DNA of 24,278 nt, taken from IMG/VR virus record IMGVR_UViG_3300027631_001829, positions 1 through 24,278 of that record; one strand, 5' to 3'. A program made the position numbers and the translations under genes. Positions 6,416 to 14,307 of the stretch are shown here, in pieces (positions within the stretch are counted from its first letter, which is position 1; every line of letters starts with the position of its first letter). Under the pieces are notes generated by a model. That model searched no databases and was not told where the DNA came from. It saw only the letters and a list, made by a program, of their open reading frames with translations. The stretch comes from a virus.

Positions 6416-8434
6416 TTACAATAATTTTTTTACAATCGTTAGTTTTTCAGACTTATACTTTAAAGTAATATTCTCATTTTCTTTAATATTTCCTCGTAAT
6501 ATTTCTTCACTTAGGAAATCTTCACATAGATTTTGAATAATACGTTTTAAAGGTCTTGCACCATATTCCTCTTGAGTGTTTAATTCGTAGATTCTTTCAA
6601 TCACCGATTTATCAAAAGTAATTTTATAACTTTTTTCGGTTAATCTATTGTTTAGTTTACCAACCTCAATTTGAATAATCTTTTTAAGAGTTTCCTCATT
6701 AAGGGGATTGAATAAGATAATGTCATCAATTCTATTTAAAAACTCAGGATTGAACTGTTGTTTCAAAGCTTTTTGAATGATTGATCTTTTAACATCAGAT
6801 TTTTGTTGTGCACTTGACCCAGTGTTAAAACCGACTCCACCGCCAAAATCAGACACACGTTTTGCTCCAACATTAGAAGTCATAATAATAATCGTATTTG
6901 TAAAATTTACTTTACGACCAAATGAGTCAGTTAAATGACCTTCATCTAAAATTTGAAGTAAGATATTGAATACGTCTTTATGTGCTTTCTCAATTTCATC
7001 AAATAAAATTACAGAGAAGGGGTTATTTTTAACTTTCTCAGTCAACTGACCTCCTTCGTCGTAACCAACATAACCTGGAGGAGAACCTATCAATTTAGAT
7101 ACGTTGTGTTTCTCCATAAACTCACTCATATCAACACGGATGATTTTATCTGGATCACCAAATAATAAATCTGCAATCGATTTAGCTAGAAATGTTTTAC
7201 CAACACCAGTGGAACCAATAAAAATAAATGAACCGATTGGTTTGTTTGCGTCCTTAATACCAACTCTATTTCTTCTAATAGATTTAGAAATGGTTGCAAT
7301 CGCATCGTCTTGACCAATTACCTTTGCAGATAATAAAGATTCCATTTTTAAAAGTTTTTCGGTTTCTTTGGAATCTAATTTAGTTATTGGGACTCCCGTC
7401 ATTTCAGATATAATATCGTATACATCGTCGATAGTGATTGGGGTTTTATTTTCTTTTAAACTATCCGCCCATTTTTGTTTCTCATCTTCAAGTTTGACGA
7501 TTAACTTTCTTTCCTCGTCTCTTAATTTTGCTGCTTGTTCGTAGTTTTGAGATTTTACAACTTGAATCTTCTTTTCTTTAATTTCTTCAACACTCTTTTT
7601 CAATTTCTCAATAGATTCTGGAACTCTACTACTCACTCTTTTTTCCGAACCTAATTCATCTAATACATCAATTGCCTTATCTGGAAATTGTCTATCAGTA
7701 ATATAACGATTTGAAAGCTTAACAATTGTTTCTATAACATTATCCTCATATTGTACTTTATGAAATGTTTCATAAGACGATTTAAGATTTTTTATAATTT
7801 CAATTGTCTCAGATTGAGTTGGTTCTCTTAAAATTATTTTTTGGAATCTTCTTACAAGTGCGGAATCTTTTTCTAAATGTTTCTTATATTCATCAAAGGT
7901 AGTTGCTCCAATACATTGAATCTCACCTCTTGCAAGTGCTGGTTTTAAAATGTTAGCAGCATCCATCGCTCCACTAGCATTACCCGCACCAACCATTGTA
8001 TGTAATTCATCAATGAAAACAATAACATTCGTTACCTGTTGTAATTCATTTAAGATTGCTTTAATTCTTTCTTCAAACTGTCCACGGTATTTTGTACCTG
8101 CAACGAGTGAAGTTAAATCAAGGGAAACAACTCTCTTATCTAAAAGATTGGTAGGACATTCTCCCTTATAAATCATTAAAGCTAATTTTTCAACTAATGC
8201 GGTTTTACCCACACCAGCGTCTCCCACGATAACTGCATTATTTTTTTTCTTACGGGACAGAATCTGAGCAATTCTTTTCACTTCTTTATCTCGACCAATT
8301 ACTGGGTCAATTTTACCTTCTTCGGCAATCTTAGTTAGGTCCCTTGAGAAATTATCTAAAATTGGTGTTTCTGAACCTTTACGAACTTTCCTTGGGTTAG
8401 TTTGTGGTCCTTCTTCAAAAAAATCTACAGCCAT
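6416..8434 (-). CDS. clpC: ClpC-like AAA+ unfoldase lacking the N-terminal Clp_N domain
   Basis: A two-ring-domain Hsp100 unfoldase that threads substrate proteins, normally into ClpP. I start at the ATG at 8434 (672 residues): the longer frame from 8467 begins inside a near-perfect promoter. D1 has Walker A GDAGVGKT at 71-78 and Walker B VIVFIDELH. The middle region contains a UVR-like coiled coil (QNYEQAAKLRDEE) as in ClpC. D2 has GSTGVGKT and Walker B VILFDEIEKAH. The D2 loop keeps VGF, the (I/V/L)GF tripeptide that docks on ClpP. Only about 40 residues precede D1, so the roughly 150-residue Clp_N substrate/adaptor domain of host ClpC (about 840 residues) is missing. The gene is divergent from hsp20 across a shared operator-like region. 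It probably couples to host ClpP, with altered substrate choice. Confidence 0.9.
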   Translation of the reverse strand: MAVDFFEEGPQTNPRKVRKGSETPILDNFSRDLTKIAEEGKIDPVIGRDKEVKRIAQILSRKKKNNAVIVGDAGVGKTALVEKLALMIYKGECPTNLLDKRVVSLDLTSLVAGTKYRGQFEERIKAILNELQQVTNVIVFIDELHTMVGAGNASGAMDAANILKPALARGEIQCIGATTFDEYKKHLEKDSALVRRFQKIILREPTQSETIEIIKNLKSSYETFHKVQYEDNVIETIVKLSNRYITDRQFPDKAIDVLDELGSEKRVSSRVPESIEKLKKSVEEIKEKKIQVVKSQNYEQAAKLRDEERKLIVKLEDEKQKWADSLKENKTPITIDDVYDIISEMTGVPITKLDSKETEKLLKMESLLSAKVIGQDDAIATISKSIRRNRVGIKDANKPIGSFIFIGSTGVGKTFLAKSIADLLFGDPDKIIRVDMSEFMEKHNVSKLIGSPPGYVGYDEGGQLTEKVKNNPFSVILFDEIEKAHKDVFNILLQILDEGHLTDSFGRKVNFTNTIIIMTSNVGAKRVSDFGGGVGFNTGSSAQQKSDVKRSIIQKALKQQFNPEFLNRIDDIILFNPLNEETLKKIIQIEVGKLNNRLTEKSYKITFDKSVIERIYELNTQEEYGARPLKRIIQNLCEDFLSEEILRGNIKENENITLKYKSEKLTIVKKLL

Positions 8435-8455
8435 ATTAATAAGTTTTATTTTGTA

Positions 8456-8486
8456 CAAATGTAACATAAATTATTCTAAAAACAAA
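8456..8486 (-). promoter_or_regulatory. Host-type promoter for clpC
   Basis: On the minus strand TTTG (8483-8486), 19 nt, TACATTTG (8456-8463), a full match to the Bacteroidota consensus. The -7 box overlaps the upstream candidate start at 8467, which decides for the ATG at 8434 and gives a leader of about 16 nt. Confidence 0.75.
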
Positions 8487-8490
8487 ATTA

Positions 8491-8545
8491 AGACAAAATG
8501 TCTAAAAAAATGTCTAACAAATGTCTAAATGTCACTTTTAGACAT
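8491..8545. promoter_or_regulatory. Operator-like array of ATGTCTAA repeats between clpC and hsp20
   Basis: ATGTCTAA occurs at 8498-8505, 8510-8517 and 8521-8528, and inverted (TTAGACAT) at 8538-8545. Spacings of 12 and 11 bp place the direct copies on one DNA face. The first also forms AGACA-AAA-TGTCT (8491-8503). Palindromic TTGTACAA copies lie outside the array at 8451-8458 and 8558-8565, near each gene's start. Confidence 0.6.
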
Positions 8546-8586
8546 TTGGCAAATAAATTGTACAAAAGTACAAAAACAATATTATT

Positions 8587-8955
8587 ATGATAACATTATT
8601 TAAAGACCCGTTCTTCAACACATTGGATAATGTGTTTGAACAATCGAGAGTAGGAACCTCTCCACAAATAAACGTTACTAAAAACGAAATGGAGTATAAG
8701 GTTCTTATGGGTGTTCCTGGTTTAACCAAGGAAGATTTAAAAATCACCATTAAAGATGGTATAATTAAAATTTCTTATTCAAAAGAAGAAAAGAGTGAAA
8801 CGTCCCACTTTGTGAATAGTTTCACCAAATCTTACTCATTACCTGATGACGTTAAAGAAAAAGATGTTGAGGGTAAGGTTGAAAATGGAATTTTAGAACT
8901 AACGTTACCGATTGATAAAAAGAAGCCGTTAGAAAGAATTATATCTCTTAATTAA
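8587..8955 (+). CDS. Small heat-shock protein (Hsp20 / alpha-crystallin family)
   Basis: A 122-residue ATP-independent chaperone that binds unfolding proteins and prevents aggregation. The alpha-crystallin domain spans about residues 27-110: MEYKVLMGVPGL at 35-46 matches the family's Y-x-v-x-x-d-l-P-G, KEDLKITIKDGIIKIS follows, and the C-terminal strand has the near-invariant ENGILEL at 99-105 (family A-x-x-x-n-G-v-L). The N-arm is short, about 26 residues, and the C-tail carries PLERI rather than a clear I-x-I. T4-like cyanophages commonly encode Hsp20; here it is divergent from a ClpC-like gene, suggesting shared control by the repeat array between them and a protein-quality role during virion assembly. 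A terminator follows within a few bases. Confidence 0.93.
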   Translation: MITLFKDPFFNTLDNVFEQSRVGTSPQINVTKNEMEYKVLMGVPGLTKEDLKITIKDGIIKISYSKEEKSETSHFVNSFTKSYSLPDDVKEKDVEGKVENGILELTLPIDKKKPLERIISLN

Positions 8956-8958
8956 TAA

Positions 8959-8983
8959 AGACCCCCAATTATGGGGGTTTTTT
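8959..8983 (+). terminator. Terminator after hsp20
   Basis: ACCCCC, 6-nt loop, GGGGGT, then a run of T. Confidence 0.9.
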
Positions 8984-8995
8984 ATTATTTACCAA

Positions 8996-9003
8996 TATTT
9001 ATA
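8996..9003 (+). promoter_or_regulatory. TATTTATA candidate late promoter
   Basis: Immediately follows the hsp20 terminator and lies 17 nt upstream of the ATG at 9021. Confidence 0.5.
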
Positions 9004-9020
9004 TAGAAATATAGAATATT

Positions 9021-9572
9021 ATGGGAAGAATATTAAGATTGACCGAATCTGAATTAACTAAAATGATACAAGAAATGATAGACGCAAATGAAATGGCGTT
9101 ATCACATCAAGATTTCCAAACATCGGAAGATTTATCTGATTTAAGAGCGGCAATCGAATCTAATAAAATTGTGAGTGTTGCGTTTGTTAAAAAAGACGGA
9201 ACCGTTAGACATATGGCAATTAAGAAATACTTAAGTTCATATGAGTCTAGTGACAAACCAAAAAGTGAAAAACAAATTAACATAGATTCAAATAACGATA
9301 TGAAAACCGTTGTTGATATCAATTCATACATCAAATCTGTAAAAGGTGGTATGGAAAAAGGTGAAGCCGCTGCTAAATCATTCAGAAGAGTATTGTTAGG
9401 TAATGTTTTAGGTTTCTTAGTTGCAGGTAAATTCAAAGATTTACGTCAAGAGAATAACATTCAGGAGAGATTTGGTGAAGAAGTTTTCAATTCATTAACT
9501 AAATCAATGGTAAGAGCTATGGATGCTGAACAAAATCAACAAGATGCTGATTTACAGGAATGTATGAAATAA
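9021..9572 (+). CDS. Virion-type protein with N-terminal LTES leader and SH3-like domain
   Basis: A 183-residue protein. The first 20 residues (RILRLTESELTKMIQEMI) are a Lys/Arg-poor amphipathic helix preceded by a basic patch, a leader I associate with head proteins of T4-like phages and which resembles the capsid-targeting leaders of T4 internal proteins. LTE9-S10 fits the (I/L)xE cleavage pattern of prohead protease. Residues about 38-70 (SDLRAAIESNKIVSVAFVKK.. then DGTVRHM) look like the SH3-barrel DUF2693 family found in many phages. The C-terminal half is helical with a Gly/Ala segment (VLLGNVLGFLVAGK). It is flanked by terminators with a TATTTATA upstream, so it is a single-gene late unit. 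An internal or decorating head role is inferred from these hints only. Confidence 0.7.
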   Translation: MGRILRLTESELTKMIQEMIDANEMALSHQDFQTSEDLSDLRAAIESNKIVSVAFVKKDGTVRHMAIKKYLSSYESSDKPKSEKQINIDSNNDMKTVVDINSYIKSVKGGMEKGEAAAKSFRRVLLGNVLGFLVAGKFKDLRQENNIQERFGEEVFNSLTKSMVRAMDAEQNQQDADLQECMK

Positions 9573-9591
9573 TCAAAAATTATTGAAAAAT

Positions 9592-9621
9592 ATAGACCCC
9601 TCACAAACGAGGGGTTTTTTA
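9592..9621 (+). terminator. Terminator after the 9021-9572 gene
   Basis: ACCCCTC, 6-nt loop, GAGGGGT, then a T-run. Confidence 0.9.
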
Positions 9622-9626
9622 TTTGA

Positions 9627-9634
9627 TATTTATT
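9627..9634 (+). promoter_or_regulatory. TATTTATT, candidate late-promoter variant
   Basis: It immediately follows a terminator and lies 28 nt upstream of the ATG at 9663; one mismatch to TATTTATA. Confidence 0.35.
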
Positions 9635-9662
9635 TAGTATATTCTTATAAAAACATAAAACT

Positions 9663-9908
9663 ATGGGTATTATATCAGAATCAATTAATGGTAACTTGAT
9701 TGAAGTTATAATTAAATCATCAAATTTACAGAGTGCAACATATTTCACCGAAGAGGAGAAATTATCGGTAACTTTTAATAATGGATCTATTTATGAATAC
9801 GAAAAGATTCCTTGGGCTAAGTTCACTAAATTTAGAATGGCCGAATCCCAGGGGAAGTATTTTAATCAGGAGATATCCAAAACACACAAATTTACCAAAG
9901 TAAAATGA
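9663..9908 (+). CDS. KTSC domain protein
   Basis: An 81-residue protein whose residues 17-70 match the KTSC domain (named for a Lys tRNA-synthetase C-terminal extension): I-K-S-S-N at 17-21 at the start, a strand containing TEEEKLSVTFNNGSIYEYEKIP, then W-A-K-F, and finally Gly64-Lys-Tyr-Phe-Asn68 where the family has G-(R/K)-x-F-N. KTSC is a small domain, often a stand-alone phage protein, proposed to bind RNA or nucleotides; its function is unproven. The stop overlaps the next gene's start (ATGA), so it is coupled to the nucleotidyltransferase. No metal-binding or membrane features. Confidence 0.85.
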   Translation: MGIISESINGNLIEVIIKSSNLQSATYFTEEEKLSVTFNNGSIYEYEKIPWAKFTKFRMAESQGKYFNQEISKTHKFTKVK

Positions 9909-10678
9909 GTTTATTTGAAGAACTAGTCGAGTACACTAAAGATGACGAAAGAATTGTAAAATCTTTTGAAACTAAAGATATTTTGTCAAATGAAATTTTT
10001 GATGAATCTAAGGATGGTTTCAAAATGAAAGAAGTCGTTAGAAAACGTTTGATTGAGATTGCTAACGATTTTGTTGAATCTTTTGGTGTTGAGTTCTTTA
10101 TTCACGACGTAGTATTAACTGGTTCTTTAGCTAATTTTAACTGGTCGGAATTTTCTGATGTCGATTTACACGTATTAATAGATATGAGTGAAATAGATGG
10201 AGATAACGGTTCACCCATTCTAATGACCATCATTAAAGAGTTTTTCGATGCTAAAAAGAACGTTTGGAATGAGAAACACGACATTAAAATTAAAGGTTTT
10301 GATGTGGAAGTTTATGTTCAGGATGTGGAGGAACCGCACATTTCTTCGGGTGTTTATTCTATTTTACACGATAAGTGGGAAATTGAACCAAAAAAAGAGA
10401 CACCTAATATTGACGATAGAAAAATATTGGAAAAAGGTGAGGACTTTGCTAAGAAAATAGATCAATTAGTTGATTTAGGGATTAGTGATGAAGTTTTACC
10501 TAAGATTGAGTCGTTAAGAAAAAAATTAAAGCAATTCAGACAAAGTGGTTTAGAGACAGGAGGTGAGTATTCTTATGAGAACCTAACCTTTAAATTACTT
10601 AGAAGAAATGGATACATTAACAAGTTACTAAAACTAAAAACGGACATAATAGATAAGAAATTGTCCATAACACAATAG
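9905..10678 (+). CDS. Pol-beta superfamily nucleotidyltransferase
   Basis: A 257-residue protein with the minimal nucleotidyltransferase signature: LTGSLANFNWSEFSDVDLHV at 71-90, i.e. G-S followed by an acidic pair (D85, D87) in the D-x-D arrangement. A plausible third carboxylate lies near residue 140 in FDVEVYV. Family members transfer nucleoside monophosphates to RNA, protein or small molecules, or act as toxins or antibiotic-resistance enzymes; the acceptor cannot be read here. The C-terminal third is helical (RKKLKQFRQSGLETGG..), as in T4-like phage homologues annotated only as nucleotidyltransferases. The gene overlaps the KTSC gene by 4 nt. No clear terminator follows; a TATTTATA about 30 nt downstream begins the next unit. 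Confidence 0.82.
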   Translation: MSLFEELVEYTKDDERIVKSFETKDILSNEIFDESKDGFKMKEVVRKRLIEIANDFVESFGVEFFIHDVVLTGSLANFNWSEFSDVDLHVLIDMSEIDGDNGSPILMTIIKEFFDAKKNVWNEKHDIKIKGFDVEVYVQDVEEPHISSGVYSILHDKWEIEPKKETPNIDDRKILEKGEDFAKKIDQLVDLGISDEVLPKIESLRKKLKQFRQSGLETGGEYSYENLTFKLLRRNGYINKLLKLKTDIIDKKLSITQ

Positions 10679-10707
10679 GGAACCTTATTTTTTTCTATAT
10701 ATCTATG

Positions 10708-10715
10708 TATTTATA
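10708..10715 (+). promoter_or_regulatory. TATTTATA candidate late promoter
   Basis: Lies in the 71-nt gap between the nucleotidyltransferase and the acidic head protein, 34 nt before the ATG at 10750. Confidence 0.5.
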
Positions 10716-10749
10716 GGATAAGAATAAGTATATCTTAATTAATATCAAA

Positions 10750-11808
10750 ATGGCAGAAATTAAACCACTTGGAAGTGAGAAATTAAACGGGGATGACAAA
10801 TTAAAAAGAATCCTTGAGTTAACTTACTATAATAACGCAAATAATAAACCTCAAACAAAATCAGCAGAATTAGTTTCAGAAGCTAAGAATGGTGGTGGAG
10901 TATATGGTATCGTCAAAGAAAAAGATGGATACTATGTGAAAAGAGGATTAAACGAATCATCACTTGATTATATCGGTGGTATGTTTATGAAGAATAAAAA
11001 CAAATTTTCTTCATATTCCGAAGCGTTAAAAAGACTTGAATTAGTTAAGGGTCAAGAAGAATTACAAGAAGCAACGAAATACGTTTTAAAACAAAACAAA
11101 CCTCAAGAAGAGATACCGGCTCCTGATATGGAGGCACCTGTAGATGAACCATCTGCGGATATGCCAGCTCCTGATATGGAGGCACCTGTTGCTGAACCAT
11201 CTACAGATATGGAGGCTCCCGATATGGAAGCTACAGATACTGAATCTCCTTCGGACGATATGGGTGGTGAAGATATGGGCGGAGAATCAAGTTCGGAAGG
11301 AAAACCTTCTGATTATATGGCTGAAGTACAAAAATTTGCAGGTAAACTTGGTCAAGAATTAAGAGATCAAAAAGAAAAAATGGAAAGTGATGATATTAAG
11401 TACGTTCTTAATATGATTATATCTGCAGTTGATTTAGACAAACTTGAAGAAGAAGATATCGAAGATATTTCTAAGAAATTTGAAAGAGATGAAGATTTTG
11501 GTGACGATGAAGAAGTTCCTGCAGAAGAACCTGAAATGGGTGACGATGAAGAAGTTCCTGCAGAAGAACCTACATCTGATGAAGATATCGATGAAGAATT
11601 GTCAATGGCGGGATTAACGGGAGAAGATGAACCAATGGATGCTTTAGAAGCGTTTATTAATACACCTGTTGAAACTGGTGAAATTGATATTTCACGTTAC
11701 GCAGATATTGATGAAGATTCTGACGATATTCAAGAAATTGATATGGATAAAATCAAAAATGAAATTAATCAAAGTGTTGGTGAAACACTAAGCAAATATT
11801 TCAAATAA
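10750..11808 (+). CDS. Acidic prohead/internal head protein with Pro-Glu-Ala repeats
   Basis: A 352-residue protein in three parts. Residues 1-115 form a basic, apparently folded domain with the pattern KPLGSEKL..KLKRILEL..NN and later YGIVKEKDGYYVKRGLNES..DYIGGM; I recognise this arrangement as conserved in T4-like phages but without a named function. Residues 118-185 are a linker of APDMEAPV-type repeats. The remainder is very acidic with a 13-residue repeat (GDDEEVPAEEP) and a C-terminal amphipathic helix. Possible prohead-protease sites are VSE44-A, LNE69-S and LQE107-A. High acidity and low Cys/aromatic content resemble scaffold or core proteins that are degraded during head maturation. 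It is first in a tightly packed series ending at 14276. A core function is inferred. Confidence 0.65.
   Translation: MAEIKPLGSEKLNGDDKLKRILELTYYNNANNKPQTKSAELVSEAKNGGGVYGIVKEKDGYYVKRGLNESSLDYIGGMFMKNKNKFSSYSEALKRLELVKGQEELQEATKYVLKQNKPQEEIPAPDMEAPVDEPSADMPAPDMEAPVAEPSTDMEAPDMEATDTESPSDDMGGEDMGGESSSEGKPSDYMAEVQKFAGKLGQELRDQKEKMESDDIKYVLNMIISAVDLDKLEEEDIEDISKKFERDEDFGDDEEVPAEEPEMGDDEEVPAEEPTSDEDIDEELSMAGLTGEDEPMDALEAFINTPVETGEIDISRYADIDEDSDDIQEIDMDKIKNEINQSVGETLSKYFK
11118..11213 (+). repeat. 48-bp in-frame direct repeat (16-residue unit)
   Basis: A 22-bp identical core (starting CTCCTGATATGG) recurs at 11120-11141 and 11168-11189, part of a diverged 48-bp unit encoding APDMEAPVxEPSxDM; a third, partial unit follows. 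Confidence 0.75.
11500..11571 (+). repeat. 33-bp perfect direct repeat with 39-bp period
   Basis: Identical copies at 11500-11532 and 11539-11571 encode GDDEEVPAEEP. Perfect identity at synonymous positions suggests recent duplication. Confidence 0.85.
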
Positions 11809-11809
11809 A

Positions 11810-12211
11810 ATGAATCTAATCTATGTCAATGAAATTGGTTCAGATTATAAAGGTCAAAAACAGTACGAATTTATCTTTAGTTCATCAACTGAAATTGACA
11901 TAGAGGAATGGTTTGTTATACCAGCTTCCGCAATATCTGGATCTAAATCACCTGAAATAGAATATGTAGACTTAGTCGGTCTATTAAAAAATACCGATTT
12001 AAAATTAGAATTAGTTCAAGACTCCGATTATTTCGGAGTTATTGATGCTGTAGATGGTGTAGTTGCGTTGGCTTGGGAAAAATTTGATTTTGATTCTGAG
12101 TTTGACAGACTTACATTTAAGTTCGGGGAATCTTTGGAATCTGTTTCTAAAAAACTAAAACAAAGAGATTATCAATTATTAAAAGAAGAGATAAAATTCA
12201 AAGAAATATGA
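11810..12211 (+). CDS. Hypothetical protein in the head gene series
   Basis: A 133-residue protein starting 1 nt after the previous stop and overlapping the next start by 4 nt (ATGA), so it is co-translated. It is beta-rich with a run of alternating hydrophobic residues (KQYEFIFSSSTEIDIEEWFVIP), a central SKSPEIEYVDLVGLL, and a charged helical C-terminus. No signal peptide, membrane helix or catalytic motif is visible. Its placement among acidic head proteins suggests a structural or assembly role; I cannot name the family. Confidence 0.65.
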   Translation: MNLIYVNEIGSDYKGQKQYEFIFSSSTEIDIEEWFVIPASAISGSKSPEIEYVDLVGLLKNTDLKLELVQDSDYFGVIDAVDGVVALAWEKFDFDSEFDRLTFKFGESLESVSKKLKQRDYQLLKEEIKFKEI

Positions 12212-12900
12212 AAAGAAACGAAATAGTTGAATCCTTAATGAAAGAAGGGTTCTCAGAAAAAACACTAGTTAATTTTAGTGACAAACAACTTGTAACATTT
12301 GCAAGTAGAATCTTAGGTGAAGCCGATATTATGATTTCAAAGAAAGATCCATTGGCTAATCAAAAAATTGCCGACGCGAAAAAACAAAACAAATCTATTG
12401 AGACATACGAAGAGGAAATGAAAGAGGGATTAAAAGGTAATCAAAAGAAGTTAGATAAGAACCATAATGGTAAAATTGACGGTCAAGATTTTAAAATATT
12501 AAAAGGACAAAAGAAAGAAGTTAGTGAGGATAAAAAATGCAATGACTGCGGTTGTACGAAATCAGAGTGTAAATGTAAAAAATCCAACATTAAAGAATGG
12601 GTTTCTGAAGTTACTAACAAAAAATTTCATAGTTTTACATCAAAAAACGAAATTATGGAAATGATTCAATTTAAATTAGGAGAACAAGAAGTCGGTTCAA
12701 AAGTTAAAAAGGGACACAATGGTATTCCAGAATTTATGAGTTACGATGTTATCTCAAGTACTGAAACTATTGATGCTGAACCAACAACAAAACCAGCACC
12801 TGTAAAACCAAAAACAAATCCTGGTACTAAACCAAAAACACCTTATCAACCTGGTCCGGGAAAAAACCCTAAACCAAAAGCGTTAAAAGAAACCAAATAA
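12208..12900 (+). CDS. Head-region protein with EF-hand loop and Cys-rich knuckle
   Basis: A 230-residue protein with a modular layout. Residues 1-38 form a helical leader (ESLMKEGFSEKTLVNFSDKQL) ending in ILGE38-A39, which fits an (I/L)xE prohead-protease site. Residues 83-94 (DKNHNGKIDGQD) match a calcium-binding EF-hand/dockerin loop, with oxygen ligands at D83, N85, N87, D91 and D94, Gly at position 6 and Ile at 8. Residues 111-123 hold five Cys (C111, C114, C116, C121, C123) in a CxxCxC..CxC arrangement, probably binding zinc. The C-terminus is a Pro/Lys/Thr-rich disordered tail (KPAPVKPKTNPGTKPKTP). Overlaps the preceding gene by 4 nt; its TAA shares an A with the next ATG. A cleaved internal head protein is a reasonable inference; the metal sites are predictions. 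Confidence 0.7.
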   Translation: MKRNEIVESLMKEGFSEKTLVNFSDKQLVTFASRILGEADIMISKKDPLANQKIADAKKQNKSIETYEEEMKEGLKGNQKKLDKNHNGKIDGQDFKILKGQKKEVSEDKKCNDCGCTKSECKCKKSNIKEWVSEVTNKKFHSFTSKNEIMEMIQFKLGEQEVGSKVKKGHNGIPEFMSYDVISSTETIDAEPTTKPAPVKPKTNPGTKPKTPYQPGPGKNPKPKALKETK

Positions 12901-14276
12901 TGATACTTTCTAAGAAAAAATTACTATCTTTGATAAAAGAAAATTTAGAAGAGATGGCAATGGATTTTGATTCAAACGATAGACCTGATAGTGGGGTTGA
13001 GGATAAATTAAAACAGGGGGAAACTCCTTTTAAGAAAGTACCTTTACCTAAAACAGGAGAAGAACCAAATAAGAACTTTCAAGAGGTTCTTGGTTCTGAA
13101 AGATATAAGCAATTATTAGCAACACTTAGAAGGTATGTTCCAAACGCACCAACTCTTCGTGGGATGGATGGTGTTATGAGTTTACAACACCTATTAATGA
13201 ATGCTCACAACACTATTGTTCAAGCTGAATTAAATCATAGGGAAGAATTAGAACGTTTAGCGGTAGATTTAGTTATGAAAGAAATGGGTATACCAGAAGG
13301 TTCCATTGAATTTGATGCTAAGATAATTGGAATGGGTGAAGTTAACACTGATGATTTTAATAATGATCAAGATAATGAGGAAAACCCAGAAGAGGTAGAT
13401 ATATCTAACGATATTGATTTAGGTGTTGAAGTTAACCTATTTAACGAATTACAAGGTTTAGATGTTGAGAAAGCTAAGAGACGTTTAATTAATAGTATAA
13501 TACAGGGAGCATCTAATAAAGGACACTATATGTATCATTTAGCCCCTGAAAAGATTGGAGAAATTACGGGTAACCCTAATTTAATCAATATGTACGGTAT
13601 TATGATGTCAATCAATGACCTTAGTTATTGGCAATTGAGTGATGAGACGATTAAACAAATGGGTAATTCTGGAGCAGGAAAAGAACAAGTTGAAAGACCT
13701 GAAGATGAGGACGGAGTTGCTAAAGTTGTTGCTCGTGGAATTAACTTTCCAGTATTAGTTCACGAATTAATAAAAGGAGTTTTAGAATTATTTGCAATCC
13801 AAGGAAGACCTGAAGATGAAGACACATACGATGAAGTAGAATCTAGTGAAGATACTTTAGAAAAGGAAATGTGGGATTTAAGATTGGGTCCAGCAATTTG
13901 GGATAGATTAAGAAGTCAATTCCCTGAAGATATTGTTATTGATGAAAATAAAAGAGAATTACAAAACTACCTATTAGTTGAGATATTCAAATTACCCGCT
14001 AAAAAATTCTTAGTCTTTATGAGAGAAGTTCTACAAGGAACAGAAAATGGTAAAAGATTAATGAATGAATTAATGGACGGAATTAATAAAATGTTTAATG
14101 ATCAAGCATACGAAGACGCGGTTTCTATTTTTAGAAACGATTTAGAAGATGTTGCCGATGAAAGTGAACCTGACGATATAAACAGTTTCCTTAATTCATT
14201 AGGGATTAGAGGTAATATAGATTCAGATGATGAGGACGACGAAGATGACGATGACAGTCCATTTCAAAGAAGATAA
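12900..14276 (+). CDS. Large acidic head-region protein, function unknown
   Basis: A 458-residue protein starting on the last base of the previous stop codon. It opens with a helix (SKKKLLSLIKENLEEMAMDF) similar to the leader of the 9021 gene product and containing IKE and LEE. The middle is helical and well folded in appearance (ELNHREELERLAVDLVMKEMG; later GINFPVLVHELIKGVLELFA), with two PEDED motifs, and the last 20 residues are nearly all Asp/Glu before a basic end. No Walker motif or catalytic signature is visible. It is the last gene before a strong terminator and directly precedes the terminase. A structural or internal head protein is suggested by context; the family is not recognised. 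Confidence 0.65.
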   Translation: MILSKKKLLSLIKENLEEMAMDFDSNDRPDSGVEDKLKQGETPFKKVPLPKTGEEPNKNFQEVLGSERYKQLLATLRRYVPNAPTLRGMDGVMSLQHLLMNAHNTIVQAELNHREELERLAVDLVMKEMGIPEGSIEFDAKIIGMGEVNTDDFNNDQDNEENPEEVDISNDIDLGVEVNLFNELQGLDVEKAKRRLINSIIQGASNKGHYMYHLAPEKIGEITGNPNLINMYGIMMSINDLSYWQLSDETIKQMGNSGAGKEQVERPEDEDGVAKVVARGINFPVLVHELIKGVLELFAIQGRPEDEDTYDEVESSEDTLEKEMWDLRLGPAIWDRLRSQFPEDIVIDENKRELQNYLLVEIFKLPAKKFLVFMREVLQGTENGKRLMNELMDGINKMFNDQAYEDAVSIFRNDLEDVADESEPDDINSFLNSLGIRGNIDSDDEDDEDDDDSPFQRR

Positions 14277-14280
14277 TACA

Positions 14281-14307
14281 AGGTGGTAAGTTTTACCACC
14301 TTTTTTT
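14281..14307 (+). terminator. Terminator before the terminase gene
   Basis: AGGTGGTAA, GTT loop, TTACCACCT, then seven T. It separates the acidic-protein operon from the terminase unit. Confidence 0.9.

Noticed and set aside
8435-8467. Longer N-terminus for the ClpC-like protein starting at 8467
   Set aside because: That start codon overlaps the TACATTTG -7 box, so it is probably not within the transcript; the next Met begins the natural-looking protein.
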